Shown one piece after another: positions 43,371 through 52,706 of a stretch of 64,000 bases of DNA (positions are counted from its first letter, which is position 1; each line of letters starts with the position of its first letter). The notes below the pieces were generated by a model that was given only the letters and a program-made list of their open reading frames with translations, was not told the DNA's origin and made no database searches. The translations under genes were made by a program, and so were the position numbers. This DNA comes from Nocardioides agariphilus (lineage in GTDB: Bacteria; Actinomycetota; Actinomycetes; Propionibacteriales; Nocardioidaceae), in NCBI RefSeq assembly GCF_015352445.1, contig NZ_JADKPO010000003.1, positions 1-64,000 on the forward strand, written 5' to 3'.

Positions 43371-46109
43371 TCAGGTGGTCGATCCGTGCGTCGACGAAGC
43401 CGTCGCCGCGAGCTCTGCCCGGGAGCGGACGCCCAGCTTCCGGTAGGTGCGCGAGAGATTCGCCTCGACCGTCTTCCTGCTCAAGGAGAGCTTCGCGGCG
43501 ATCTCCCCGTTGGTGCGTCCCTGAGCGACGAGGGCAGCGATTCGCTGCTCCACGGGCGTCAGGCCGGCCTGGGCGCCCGACCGTACGCCGAGGCGCGCGA
43601 CCTCCGAGCGTGCCCTGTCGGCCCACAGGCTTGCGCCGAGGTCTTCGAAGATCGCGAGCGCCCTCTCGAGGGTCTCGCGGGCGGCCGCTCGACGCTTCAG
43701 CCTGCGCTGGACGATGCCACGCGCCAGGAGCGTGCGGCCGAGCTCGAAGGGCATGGGTAGTCGCTCGTGCGCAGCCAGCGCCCGTTCCAGGGTTGCATCT
43801 GCCGAGCCGAGGTCGTTTCGGGCAGCCTGGATCAGGGCCCGGGAGCGAGCACTGGTGGCCAACGTCCAGGCGCGGCCGGTTGCCCGGGCGACCTCGTCCA
43901 TCCACTCCGCGAGGTCGTCGGCTCGCGCCAGTTCCCCGAGTGCGACGAGGGCCTCGATCTCGTCGGGAACCATGTGGCAGTCGCCGAACTCCCGGCTCCA
44001 GCGCGGCCGCATCAGCTCGGTCGCCTCACCCAGGCGGGCCTGCGCGGCTTCGTGGTTGCCCAGGGAGAGCTCGACGAACCCGAGCACATGCAGGTTCTGC
44101 ATGCAGAAGACCACGTCCTCCGCGCGCCGAGCCTCGGCCAGACCGGCCTCGGCCACTCGTCTGGCCCGGTCCACGTCACCGAGGCACGCGCGCGCCTTGG
44201 CCTCGACGTACAGGGGCGCGCCCGGCTGGTCGAGGTGCTGCCTCAGTTGCAGGCTCTCCTCCGCGTGCTCGATCGCGCTGGGCCAGTCTCCGGCCCACAC
44301 GTCGAGCTCTGCGAGGTGGAACAGGTGGGTCGATGCGGAGTGCAGGTCGCCGGTCTCCATGGTCTCCTCGAGCAGGATCGTGAGGAGCCCCCGGGCCTCG
44401 ACATGTCCGTCGTTGTCCATCACGACCTTGGCCAGGTGACTGCGCGGCGAGGCCGCCCCCGCCGAGCCGTCGAGCGCCATCGCACGCTCGAACAGATCAC
44501 GACGTACCCCGCCCCCGCCGCAGTAGGTCCAGTGCGCGAGCTCGGCGATCGCCATGCCGAGAGCCTGGTCGTCGCCGCTGTGCTCCGCGAGCTCGACCCC
44601 GAGCCTGGCATGGCGCTCGGCCACAGGAACGTCGCCGAGGAAGTAGGCGATCGCCCCTCTCGTCCGATGGATCCGACTCGCTACGGCTGCATCAGGTCCC
44701 GCCTCCGACAGGGCCCGGTCACAAAGGGCGAGGCCGTGACCGAGCGGAGTCGAGAGCTCCGCCAGCCACCTGAACGCCTCGGCTCGGCTGGGACCCGGGG
44801 GCGCATCCGCGACGGCGCTCTCGAACAGCACCCGGGCACGGGAGCGGTCACCGGCCGCCAAGGCCAGCTCGCCCGCCGCGGTCGCGCGCCGGAAGGCCGC
44901 ATCGAGATCACCAGGGACGGTGAACTCCAACGCACGCTGCGCGAAGATCGCCGCCACGTCCGTGGCGCCCCTCCCCGCCACGCGGCTGGCCGCAACGTCG
45001 AGGACCTCGGCCAGCGTCTCGTCTGGTACGGGTGGCGTGAGCGCGAGATGCCTCGCCCGCTCCTCGGAGTCCTCGACGATGTCGGCCAGCTCCCGGTGCA
45101 CCATGCGTCGCTCAGCTGCCGTCGACCCGTCGTACACCGTGGCAGCCATCAGAGGGTGGGTGAACCTCACCGTCTCGCCGCGGGAGTCGATGATCCCGGC
45201 CCTCTCGGCCCGGGCGATGTCGCGCTCGACGGGGCGGCCCGTCGCCCGCGCGAGATCCTTCACGCTCGGTGTCGACATCGCCGCGGCGAGGAGCAGGACG
45301 CGGCGGGTGCCCTCCGGCAGGTCGTCCAGGCGACTGCGGAGCAGGTCACCGAGCCGTTCCGGCACGGGAAGGTGCCCTACGTCGGCAACCCCGCCGCGGT
45401 CGACCCAGGTTCGTGCGAGCTCGAGACTGAAGAACGGATTGCCGGCCGAGGTCTGATGAACCCGCACCAGCGCCGGCCGCGCGAGGGTGACCCCGAGCCG
45501 CGCACGTAGTAGCTGGTACGTCGCGCCCAGCGACAGCGGCGGAACCGGCAGCCGAGTCACCTCGAGGTGCTCGACGAGCGCGTCTGGGCGCCAGTCCGTA
45601 CGCCGAGCGAGGACGACGCGGATCGGCTCTGCCTCGAGGCGTCGCAACGCGAACCCCAGTGCCTGCCGGGTCGGCGTGTCCAGCCACTGGGGGTCATCGA
45701 TGGCCACCATCGTGGGCGCCGAACGGGCGAGCATGCGAAGGACACCCAGCACCGCGACGGCGACGGCACCCGGGCCGAACGCTGAGTCGGAGGAGGTGCG
45801 CGTCAGGGCAGCATCGAGCGCCAGACGCTGCGGCTCCGGCAGATCGGTCGTCTCGTCCACCCACGAGCCCAGTAGGTCGATCAGTCCCGCGAAACCGATC
45901 CCCGACTCGCTCTCGGTGGGCTGGGAGGCGAGCACGCGATACCCACGCTCATCGGCCATCCGCGACGTCTCGCGCCACAGCCACGACTTGCCGATGCCGG
46001 CCTCTCCCTCGATGAGCAGAGCGCTCATGCGTGGGTCGGCGGAGTCGAGGAACGCGCCGATGGACGCGAGATCCGAATCGCGCCCGATCGTCCCCTGCAC
46101 GGATGCCAT
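43371..46109 (-). CDS. Large ATP-binding LuxR-family regulator (LAL type)
   Basis: 912 residues. N-terminal AAA-type ATPase: Walker A LIEGEAGIGKSWLWRE (about 33-48) and Walker B TMVAIDDPQWLD. A middle of TPR-like repeats follows (ALAAGDRSRARVLFESAVAD and many more). The C-terminal LuxR helix-turn-helix has TPVEQRIAALVAQGRTNGEIAAKLSLSRKTVEANLSRTYRKLGVRSR. Regulators of the MalT/LAL group switch on nearby catabolic or secondary-metabolite genes. The downstream FAD oxidoreductase is a candidate target. ATG 46109 is preferred since the ATPase begins soon after, though its ribosome site is poor. Confidence 0.87.
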   Translation of the reverse strand: MASVQGTIGRDSDLASIGAFLDSADPRMSALLIEGEAGIGKSWLWRETSRMADERGYRVLASQPTESESGIGFAGLIDLLGSWVDETTDLPEPQRLALDAALTRTSSDSAFGPGAVAVAVLGVLRMLARSAPTMVAIDDPQWLDTPTRQALGFALRRLEAEPIRVVLARRTDWRPDALVEHLEVTRLPVPPLSLGATYQLLRARLGVTLARPALVRVHQTSAGNPFFSLELARTWVDRGGVADVGHLPVPERLGDLLRSRLDDLPEGTRRVLLLAAAMSTPSVKDLARATGRPVERDIARAERAGIIDSRGETVRFTHPLMAATVYDGSTAAERRMVHRELADIVEDSEERARHLALTPPVPDETLAEVLDVAASRVAGRGATDVAAIFAQRALEFTVPGDLDAAFRRATAAGELALAAGDRSRARVLFESAVADAPPGPSRAEAFRWLAELSTPLGHGLALCDRALSEAGPDAAVASRIHRTRGAIAYFLGDVPVAERHARLGVELAEHSGDDQALGMAIAELAHWTYCGGGGVRRDLFERAMALDGSAGAASPRSHLAKVVMDNDGHVEARGLLTILLEETMETGDLHSASTHLFHLAELDVWAGDWPSAIEHAEESLQLRQHLDQPGAPLYVEAKARACLGDVDRARRVAEAGLAEARRAEDVVFCMQNLHVLGFVELSLGNHEAAQARLGEATELMRPRWSREFGDCHMVPDEIEALVALGELARADDLAEWMDEVARATGRAWTLATSARSRALIQAARNDLGSADATLERALAAHERLPMPFELGRTLLARGIVQRRLKRRAAARETLERALAIFEDLGASLWADRARSEVARLGVRSGAQAGLTPVEQRIAALVAQGRTNGEIAAKLSLSRKTVEANLSRTYRKLGVRSRAELAATASSTHGSTT

Positions 46110-46209
46110 GACAGCGTCGATTGTGGTGGTGCCCGTTGACGTCAGCAACCGGTCCGGAAATCTCCCGGTGCGGTTCAGCGAGATCGTTGGCGGCTCTCGC
46201 GATCGCAGA

Positions 46210-46734
46210 TCAACCGATCTCCATCGGCTGGTAGGCCGGGGTGAGCTCTTCCCAGCGTCGCTCCCAGCCGGGCGCGCCGGCATCGGAGCTCCAGCCTTCC
46301 GGATGGACCGTGCCGCCTACCTCCAGGGACCGACCGAGATCCTCGAGGTGCGCCCGCCAACCAGAGGCGTGGAACGGGAGACCCTTCATCGGCAGGCCGC
46401 GCTCCTCGATCACCAGCCGGGTCTGGGCGCCCTCGTCGGTCAGCCACGCCTCGATCTGTCCCTCCTCGTCCGTGCCCGGCTGCGTGGTCAGCAGCAGGTG
46501 GTGGGGCGCATCGCACACCTCGACGCGCACCAGGCCGGTCCAGGTGCTCGTGAAGACGACCTCGATCGTGCTGCCGACCCGCAGGTCGCCGTCGACGCGA
46601 GCGATCCAGCGGGCCAGGCGCTCGGGCGTCGTGCACGCCTGCCACAGGTCGCCGATGTCGGTGTCGTAGAGATCCTCGACGCGGACAGCTCCGCGGGTCT
46701 CGTCGAGTGCTCGCATCGTCGCGATCGTGGTCAT
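46210..46734 (-). CDS. SRPBCC/AHSA1-type protein
   Basis: 174 residues. START/Bet v1-like AHSA1 domain: YDTDIGDLWQACTTPERLARWIARVDGDLRVG, then RVEVCDAPHHLLLTT and a C-terminal helix. Often paired with ArsR regulators, as here, where they handle a hydrophobic ligand of unknown nature. The ATG at 46734 overlaps the ArsR stop (ATGA). Confidence 0.83.
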   Translation of the reverse strand: MTTIATMRALDETRGAVRVEDLYDTDIGDLWQACTTPERLARWIARVDGDLRVGSTIEVVFTSTWTGLVRVEVCDAPHHLLLTTQPGTDEEGQIEAWLTDEGAQTRLVIEERGLPMKGLPFHASGWRAHLEDLGRSLEVGGTVHPEGWSSDAGAPGWERRWEELTPAYQPMEIG

Positions 46735-47048
46735 CGTCGTGCCTTCTTTCCTCGTGTGATCTCGGTGTGGAGCGCGTCGAGCCGGGTCTGCCACAACCGG
46801 CGGTAAGGGCCCAGCCACTCGTCGACCTCGACGAGCGCCTCGGGGCGCAGGGTGTAGATCCGGCGCTGCGCGTCCTGGCGCACGTCGACCAGCCCTGCCT
46901 CGCGCAGCACGCGCAGATGCCGGGAGACCCCAGGGCGAGCGATCGGAAGAGCCTCGGCCAGCTCTCCTGCACTCGTCGGGCGGTCGCGCAGAATCTCGAG
47001 AACTGTCCGCCGGCTCTCATCCGCCAGCGCGTGCAACACGGCATCCAT
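46731..47048 (-). CDS. ArsR-family repressor
   Basis: 105 residues. Winged helix: MDAVLHALADESRRTVLEIL, TSAGELAEALPIARPGVSRHLRVLREAGLVDV, then RRIYTLRPEAL. No Cys metal-binding motif (no ELCVCDL), so it is the non-metal type normally next to SRPBCC genes. Forms a two-gene operon with the SRPBCC gene. An internal ATG at residue 13 of the longest frame is used to fit the family N-terminus. Confidence 0.85.
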   Translation of the reverse strand: MDAVLHALADESRRTVLEILRDRPTSAGELAEALPIARPGVSRHLRVLREAGLVDVRQDAQRRIYTLRPEALVEVDEWLGPYRRLWQTRLDALHTEITRGKKARR

Positions 47049-47153
47049 GAGCCCGAATGTAACAAGTTGGGTATGTATCCGCAAGGTTACATTGGGTTGC
47101 GCGGCCGGTCACGGATTCGACGCGCGTCGAGGCGGCGCGTCAGGTGCCGGACC

Positions 47154-47165
47154 TACGCTGGTCGT
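47154..47165 (+). promoter_or_regulatory. Leaderless promoter before DUF2784 gene
   Basis: TACGCT at 47154-47159 ends 6 nt before the GTG at 47166, the spacing of leaderless actinobacterial starts. No Shine-Dalgarno sequence is present. Confidence 0.4.
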
Positions 47166-47507
47166 GTGCACCGAGTCGTGGCCGCAACGGCGTTCGTCGC
47201 GCACCTGGCATTCGTCGGGTTCACGATCGTCGGTGGGTTCCTCGTCTGGCTCCTGCCGGGTCTGCTGATCCCCCACATCGCCGCAGCGGCCTGGGGCGGC
47301 CGGATGGCGGTCACGAAGGCGCGGTGCCCGCTGTCCACACTGGAGAACTGGGGCCGAGCCGGTGCCGGACGTGAGCGCCTCGACGACCGCGGGTTCATCG
47401 CACACTACTTCGAGGGCAAGGTCTACCCGAAGGGCTGGGCCCGCCGGATCGAGGTCACCGTCGGCGGACTCATCCTCGGGTCGTGGGCGCTCATCGCGAC
47501 GCGATGA
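47166..47507 (+). CDS. DUF2784 membrane protein
   Basis: 113 residues from GTG 47166. Three hydrophobic segments: AATAFVAHLAFVGFTIVGGF, LLIPHIAAAAWGGRM and a C-terminal one. The conserved CPLSTLENWGR and FIAHYFEGKVYPKGW are the DUF2784 signature. Function unknown. Confidence 0.78.
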   Translation: MHRVVAATAFVAHLAFVGFTIVGGFLVWLLPGLLIPHIAAAAWGGRMAVTKARCPLSTLENWGRAGAGRERLDDRGFIAHYFEGKVYPKGWARRIEVTVGGLILGSWALIATR

Positions 47508-47588
47508 GCGAGGACGCGTCCGGCCGTCGGGTTCGTCGTACTCGGCGAGCTCGAGTTCTTGTGGTGAGTTCCTGCTCGGGGCCGGGCC

Positions 47589-48029
47589 TCAGCCGAGCGT
47601 CTCCGCCAGCGAGACGATGATCCCCGCAGGACCACGGAGGTAGCACAGCCGGTAGACGTCCTCGTAGTCCACCACCTCGCCGATGAGCTCTCCACCGTGG
47701 GCGCGCAGCCGCTCGACGGTGGCATCGACGTCGTCGACCTCGAACATCACGCTCCGCAGTCCCAGTGCGTTGCCGAGAGTGTCCTCGGGCACTGGCCGCA
47801 GGACCGACGGGTGATGGAACTTCGTCAGCTCGAGCCGACCCTGACCGTCAGGCGTCCTCATCATCGCGATGTCGACGCGCACGCCCTCGAGCGCGTTGAC
47901 CCGGTCCACCCAAGGCCCCTCGATCGGTGCCTCGCCCTCCACCTCCATGCCGAGCTCGACGAAGAACGCCTTGGCCCTCTCGAGGTCCTCGACGACGAGG
48001 CTGGCGTGGTGCAGGCTCTTGATGCTCAT
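47589..48029 (-). CDS. VOC-superfamily (glyoxalase/bleomycin-resistance-like) protein
   Basis: 146 residues, paired beta-alpha-beta-beta-beta units. KSLHHASLVVEDLERAKAFFVELGMEVEGEAP gives the first metal His, RLELTKFHHP the next, and GLRSVMFEVDDVDATVERLRAHGGELIGEV the second half. The metal ligands look complete. Substrate unknown. ATG at 48029 chosen as the family start. Confidence 0.82.
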   Translation of the reverse strand: MSIKSLHHASLVVEDLERAKAFFVELGMEVEGEAPIEGPWVDRVNALEGVRVDIAMMRTPDGQGRLELTKFHHPSVLRPVPEDTLGNALGLRSVMFEVDDVDATVERLRAHGGELIGEVVDYEDVYRLCYLRGPAGIIVSLAETLG

Positions 48030-48169
48030 GCTGGCGGTTCTCCTTCGTTCGCCGTCCGGCCTACGGCCGCTGCTGACACCAGGACGGAGCGGATCACGCC
48101 ATCTCGACACCGTTGGGCGTCGATCACCGAGCGACCGGTCCGTCCCAGGGCCTCACTGACGACCAGGCC

Positions 48170-49663
48170 CTAGCGTGGCTCGAGCTGCTCCACGCCACCT
48201 GAGGCCGGACCGGCCACCGGGGCCGGCGCCATCAGGTCCAGCCCCCAGAACAGCTGGTAGAGCTGACGCACCATGACGCGACCGGGCTTCGGGCCCGTCG
48301 GCTCGTGAGGCACCGGAGTGGGCTCGGGCTGGATGTAGGTGGGCGTCTCCACGTCCTTCACCGGCTTCGGCGGCGGCACCTTGACGGTCACGGTGGCAGT
48401 GCGCGACTTGTTGCCGACATTGCCCTTGCCGCCTGCGACGACGACGCGGACCAACCACTTGCCCGCCGAGCCCGCTCTGGGCGCGAGGGAGTACTTGCCG
48501 CCAGTGCGGGTGATCCCCTTGGCGATCGTCTGCCACCCGCTCCTTGTCTTGTGCTGCGCCGAGACCCGCACGCCAGCATCCCTGGGCTTGATGACGCCGC
48601 TGAACTTGATGCTGCGTCCCCGGAAGATCGTCGTGTCCGCGATCCGCACCGACACCCGGCGCTTGACACTCACCTTGAGGGTGAGTGAGCCGCTGGGCTC
48701 GAACGTGTTCGTCCCGGGGGTGTCGACCCGGTAGACGGTGTTCTTGCGGGGACGGATCTCGAACCACGCGTGGTCCTCGGTCGTGAAGTCCGAGCTGCCC
48801 ATGAACCGGAAGCTGGACTGGCCGTAGCCCTTGGCGAACAGCCGGGCCGTCCCGTTGAACCATCCGGTCCCGATGACGCCGTCGCCGAAGCTCCAGCTGT
48901 CACCGGCCAGCCAGTGGCGCTGGCCGGTGATCAGCGTGAGCCGGCGCAGGTCCTGCACGAGCATGTCGGAGTGGTGGGAGCCGAAGGTCGAGAGGTACGT
49001 CGCGCTCGGCACCCCCTCGAAGTCGTAGACGGTGGTGGTGGACCCGACCCCGATGCGGAGGTTGTCCATGTAGTAGTCGCGGCCGTCGCATCCGAACAGG
49101 AAGCCGAACCGGGCTCCACTGCCGTTGCCGTGGTCAGTGGCGAACTGCGCGATCGTGGTGTCGACGTCTGAGGCAGACGAGGAGACGCCGTCCCAGTAGA
49201 ACCAGTCGAACGCGAAGCTCTCGAGGTTCCAGGCGCCCCACGTGTCGTAGTTCACGTTGAGGTTGACGTTCGCGTAGTAGTAGCTCTGGAACCCGGTGCC
49301 ATCGGGGTCGATGGACACATAGAAGCTGCCGGGGCTCGACCCTGCGGCACCCGATGGGTGGAGGGTCTCGAACGAGACCTCGGTGAGGGCGCTCGGCGTG
49401 GCGACCGAGGCCTGCACCCCTGCCTCACCGATGGTGCTGGCGAAGCGCAGGCCCGTCGCGTGGGTGCCGATGGCCCCGCCCGCACGGTAGAGCGCGGTGG
49501 TGGTCCCGTCGAAGGAGGTCGTGTCGCAGTCGCGGTAGACGTAGGACAGGGTCGACGGATAGTCGAACCCGTCGACGACGACGTTGGTGGTCGCGGCCTG
49601 GGCCGGTGCCGCACCGAGCGGCACGAGCACCAGCAGGACGAGTGGGACGACGAGCTTGTTCAT
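48170..49663 (-). CDS. Secreted protein with signal peptide, unknown function
   Basis: 497 residues. Signal peptide MNKLVVPLVLLVLVPLGAAPAQA cut after AQA (about 23). The next 240 residues contain aromatic-rich beta-type repeats (FYVSIDPDGTGFQSYYYANV, WFYWDGVSSS). A bacterial beta-sandwich domain of surface proteins follows at about 340-420 (SVKRRVSVRIADTTIFRGRSIKFSGV; RTGGKYSLAPRAGSAGKWLVRVV). No enzyme motif. Divergent from the T7SS-linked 579-aa protein, whose SARP-type site lies between them. Confidence 0.7.
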   Translation of the reverse strand: MNKLVVPLVLLVLVPLGAAPAQAATTNVVVDGFDYPSTLSYVYRDCDTTSFDGTTTALYRAGGAIGTHATGLRFASTIGEAGVQASVATPSALTEVSFETLHPSGAAGSSPGSFYVSIDPDGTGFQSYYYANVNLNVNYDTWGAWNLESFAFDWFYWDGVSSSASDVDTTIAQFATDHGNGSGARFGFLFGCDGRDYYMDNLRIGVGSTTTVYDFEGVPSATYLSTFGSHHSDMLVQDLRRLTLITGQRHWLAGDSWSFGDGVIGTGWFNGTARLFAKGYGQSSFRFMGSSDFTTEDHAWFEIRPRKNTVYRVDTPGTNTFEPSGSLTLKVSVKRRVSVRIADTTIFRGRSIKFSGVIKPRDAGVRVSAQHKTRSGWQTIAKGITRTGGKYSLAPRAGSAGKWLVRVVVAGGKGNVGNKSRTATVTVKVPPPKPVKDVETPTYIQPEPTPVPHEPTGPKPGRVMVRQLYQLFWGLDLMAPAPVAGPASGGVEQLEPR

Positions 49664-49745
49664 GATGGAACCCCCGATATGAATGTGGCCCCGAGGGTCG
49701 CCAGCCTAAGTGGGATCGAGGGTGCTGTCATGTGTCCCTACGGGT

Positions 49746-49777
49746 GACCTCAGTGAGACCTCAGTGACGTGTAGATT
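49746..49777 (+). promoter_or_regulatory. SARP-type direct repeat and -10 box
   Basis: GACCTCAGTGA occurs twice in perfect tandem, 49746-49756 and 49757-49767. TAGATT follows at 49772-49777 as a -10. The heptamer GACCTCA recurs 11 bp apart and ends 8 bp before the -10, the geometry described for SARP regulators. The gene start is 70 nt downstream. The same CCTCAG pair with 11-bp period occurs before eccC and before the WXG100 operon. Confidence 0.65.
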
Positions 49778-49836
49778 CTGGGATCCTCGGAGGCCGCGGA
49801 CCGGCCTCCACGAGACTGTTCCCTTCAGGAGACGCG

Positions 49837-51576
49837 ATGGGCGAGACGACCGAGCAGGCCGTGGTCGCTGCGTTGGAGGTCGCCCTGCGCGACCACGGCT
49901 GGCTGGCCGCCTCCGACCCGGCCCGGCTACGAGCCACTCTCAGCGACCTGCTCGGGGCCCACGCGGACGAGCACCGTGGCGCACTGGACGCGATCGTGGT
50001 GAGCGCCCAGGAGGGCGTGCCCGCAGAGCTGAGGTCCGCGGGTCGCAGCGGCGCCGCCCTGCTCCGCGCCGATCTGGTCGCCCGGCTCGTGGACTGGGGA
50101 ATGTCCACCGATCGGGCCGCCTGGGTTGTCGACGCCTGGCAGTCGCTGGTGCCCGAGTCGACCCTCGACGTGCCGGCCACCGCTCCGCCCGAGCCCTCGC
50201 CCCCGATGCCGGCGGGCGCCGCTGCGACGCCCGGTGTCACCTCTCTCCCGCCCGCGGCCAGCGCTCCCGAGCCCACCGAACTCCCACCCGCCGCCGACGC
50301 CCCGTCTGCCGACCCGTCTGTCGAGCCGTCTGTCGAGCCGTCTGTCGAGCCGTCTGTCGAGCCGTCTGTCGAGCAACCCGTCGAGCCGGTGGTCACCGAG
50401 CTCCCACGGATACCGCCGACCTCGCTGCCACCACAGGTGCTGGCCACCTCCCTGCCTCCCGGCACTGGCGCAGAGCCGGTCGAGGTCCGCGAACCGCAAG
50501 AGCAGACCCCGCGCGAGGAGCGCCCTCACGACGGCGAACCGACCAGGCGCGGTCGCCTGCCGTGGATCGCGGCCGCCGTGGCGCTGGTCGTGCTGGCAGG
50601 GACGGGCGTGGCCGTCGCACTCAGCGGTGGCGACGACGACCCCACCACCACGCCTGGACCCACGGACTCCTCGACGCCGACCGACTCGCCGTCACCGACC
50701 CTCCAGACCCTCGCCACCGGACAGGTGGTCGCGGCACCGGGAGCGGACGTGCCCGCGGCGCCGGCTCGCGTTGCCATGGGTGGACGGGTCGCGGGCGTGA
50801 GCGTGACGGCGCTGGGCGAGGTCGACCAGATCGGCACCGGCGACGCCGCCCGGGTCGCCGAGGACGGTGCCCACCTCGTGGGCTTCACCCTCTCCAAGGG
50901 ACCTTGTGACGCCACGAAGTGTGGCGACTGGAAGAGCCTCGCACTCCGCGTCAGCATCGACGGCAAGGCCCGCGCCCTCCCGAAGGGTGGCCCGACCTTC
51001 GTGGTCGCGGCTGATCAGGACGCCCAGGTGGAGCTGGTGTTCAGCGAGGCCGGCTTCGACCAGCGGGTCTCGCTGCTGACCGGTGATCCGACCGGCGAGA
51101 ACATCGAGGTCCTCCTGCGCACGAACCGCCAGGCTCGAGGAAGTGACCCGAAGCTGATGGACGTCACCATCTCGGGCACCGACCTGATCGTCAGCCGCGA
51201 CCGTCTGGTGAGGTTCGCGGGCGCCAAGCTCTACTTCTTCGAGAAGGACGTCCCCGGGCAGCACCCCCAGCGGCCCGACCGTGCCTACCTGCGCCCCGAC
51301 CTCACCTACACGCAGCCCGGCTCCACCTTCTGCACACCCTCGGCCCCGTGCGCCTTCGTCGAGGGGGACGTGAAGTTCGTGGCCAAGGGCACGTCATACG
51401 CCTGCGACGACATCTTCCCCTCTGACCCCCTGACCTCGACGCTGGTGTGCGTTGTCCCCGCGAACGTGAAGACCGGCACTCTGGTCATCGAAGGTGCCAG
51501 CCAGCTGAGCTCCGGCGGGATCGCCTACACCGCGAACCTCGAACGCACGACGTTCCCCGTGAGCTTCAAACGCTGA
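49837..51576 (+). CDS. Membrane-anchored protein with FHA-protease-type N-terminal domain and repeat linker
   Basis: 579 residues. Residues 8-108 form a helical domain that is homologous to the N-terminal domain of the FHA-protease next door (DHGWLAASDPARLRATLSDLL; EGVPAEL). A Pro/Glu-rich linker contains five copies of PSVE. A membrane segment (WIAAAVALVVLAGTGVAVAL) near 246-265 is followed by an extracellular domain of about 300 residues with six or so cysteines, no enzyme motif. Type II membrane topology places the C-terminus outside. Likely a component or partner of the secretion locus. Confidence 0.68.
   Translation: MGETTEQAVVAALEVALRDHGWLAASDPARLRATLSDLLGAHADEHRGALDAIVVSAQEGVPAELRSAGRSGAALLRADLVARLVDWGMSTDRAAWVVDAWQSLVPESTLDVPATAPPEPSPPMPAGAAATPGVTSLPPAASAPEPTELPPAADAPSADPSVEPSVEPSVEPSVEPSVEQPVEPVVTELPRIPPTSLPPQVLATSLPPGTGAEPVEVREPQEQTPREERPHDGEPTRRGRLPWIAAAVALVVLAGTGVAVALSGGDDDPTTTPGPTDSSTPTDSPSPTLQTLATGQVVAAPGADVPAAPARVAMGGRVAGVSVTALGEVDQIGTGDAARVAEDGAHLVGFTLSKGPCDATKCGDWKSLALRVSIDGKARALPKGGPTFVVAADQDAQVELVFSEAGFDQRVSLLTGDPTGENIEVLLRTNRQARGSDPKLMDVTISGTDLIVSRDRLVRFAGAKLYFFEKDVPGQHPQRPDRAYLRPDLTYTQPGSTFCTPSAPCAFVEGDVKFVAKGTSYACDDIFPSDPLTSTLVCVVPANVKTGTLVIEGASQLSSGGIAYTANLERTTFPVSFKR
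50314..50373 (+). repeat. Five perfect 12-bp tandem repeats (PSVE)
   Basis: CCGTCTGTCGAG is repeated five times without change at 50314-50373, encoding five PSVE units in the linker of the 579-aa protein. Perfect DNA repeats are prone to copy-number change. Confidence 0.9.
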
Positions 51577-51590
51577 CCGGCCTGCGCTGG

Positions 51591-52706
51591 TCAGCCTCGA
51601 GCCACGAAGCGGATCACCGAGTGGCCGACCTCGATGCGGTCACCGTCGTGGAGGCCGGTCAGGTCGGTGACCGGCGTGCCGTTGACCATCGTCCCGTTGG
51701 TGGACCCCAGGTCCTCCACCACGAACCCCGCGCCGGCCGGGGAGACCTGGGCATGCCTGCGCGAGGCCTGGTCGTCGGGCAGCACCAGGTCGCAGTCCTC
51801 GTGGCGCCCGATGACGACTGCGTCGCCGCCGAGCGCGACGCGCTGACCGCTCGGGCCCACGAGCGTCGGCGGCGTCGTCACCAGCTCCGATCGGGCCAGG
51901 ATCGTCTGTGTCATCTTGCGAGCCGGCATGGACCGCAGAGCCGGCATGGGCGCCAGCTTGGGATCGTGGTTGAGGATCGCGGTCTGCAAGGAGACCAACC
52001 GGGAGGACGGGTCGACGCCGAGCTCTCGCGACAGAGCCGCCCGGGCTGCCTGGAAGGCGGAGAGGGCCGCATCCTGACGTCCGGTGCGGTACAGCGCGAT
52101 CATCAGCTGCTCCCACAGCCGCTCTCGCGTGGGGTGCTCGGTGACCAGGTCCTGGAGGGGTCGCAGCAACGCGTCCGCGCGACCGCACGCCAGCTCGGCG
52201 TCGGCCCACATCTCGAGGCTGGTGAGTCGCTGGTTGCTCAGAGCGACCGCGCGTACGTCGGCGAACTCGAAGTCGCGCAGGTCGGCGAGGGCCTCGCCGC
52301 GCCACTGGTTGAGTGCTTCGGTGAGCGACTGCGCGGCGGCGTCGGCGTCGCCGGCAGACCGTGACCGCTCGGCCGCCGACGTCAGCTCGAGGAAGCGGGC
52401 GACGTCGGTCTCCGCGTCGAGGGCGTAGCCCGGGTCACGCGTGATGAGTCGGTCGGCGGCACCGTGCTCCGCAAGCGACTTGCGGAGCACGCCCACGTGG
52501 TACTGCAGCGTGTTGCGTGCCGTGTTGGGCAGGTCCTCACCCCAGACCCCGTCCAGCAGGTCATCGACGCTGACGAGTCGTCCGCCGGCCAGCGCCAGCA
52601 TGGCGAGGATGGCGCGCAACTTCGGTCCCCCGGTCGAGGCCGGGGTGCCCGCGACGAGCAGCTGGGTCGGCCCCAACAGCTCGACGCGGACCCGTGAGTC
52701 GCTCAC
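51591..52706 (-). CDS. BTAD-FHA transcriptional regulator (EmbR/AfsR-like SARP)
   Basis: 371 residues. An OmpR-like winged-helix DNA-binding domain lies at about 5-95 (LVSVDDLLDGVWGEDLPNTARNTLQYHVGVLRKSL). The BTAD helical domain spans about 100-245 (GEALADLRDFEFADVRAVAL; LYRTGRQDAALSAFQAARAAL). The C-terminal FHA domain spans about 285-370 (VVIGRHEDCDLVLPDDQASRRHAQVS, LGSTNGTMVNG). This is the EmbR plan, in which a phosphorylated protein docks at FHA and alters DNA binding. The kinase in this locus is the obvious partner. It is the last gene of the operon with eccC and the FHA-protease (4-bp overlap). Confidence 0.87.
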   Translation of the reverse strand: MSDSRVRVELLGPTQLLVAGTPASTGGPKLRAILAMLALAGGRLVSVDDLLDGVWGEDLPNTARNTLQYHVGVLRKSLAEHGAADRLITRDPGYALDAETDVARFLELTSAAERSRSAGDADAAAQSLTEALNQWRGEALADLRDFEFADVRAVALSNQRLTSLEMWADAELACGRADALLRPLQDLVTEHPTRERLWEQLMIALYRTGRQDAALSAFQAARAALSRELGVDPSSRLVSLQTAILNHDPKLAPMPALRSMPARKMTQTILARSELVTTPPTLVGPSGQRVALGGDAVVIGRHEDCDLVLPDDQASRRHAQVSPAGAGFVVEDLGSTNGTMVNGTPVTDLTGLHDGDRIEVGHSVIRFVARG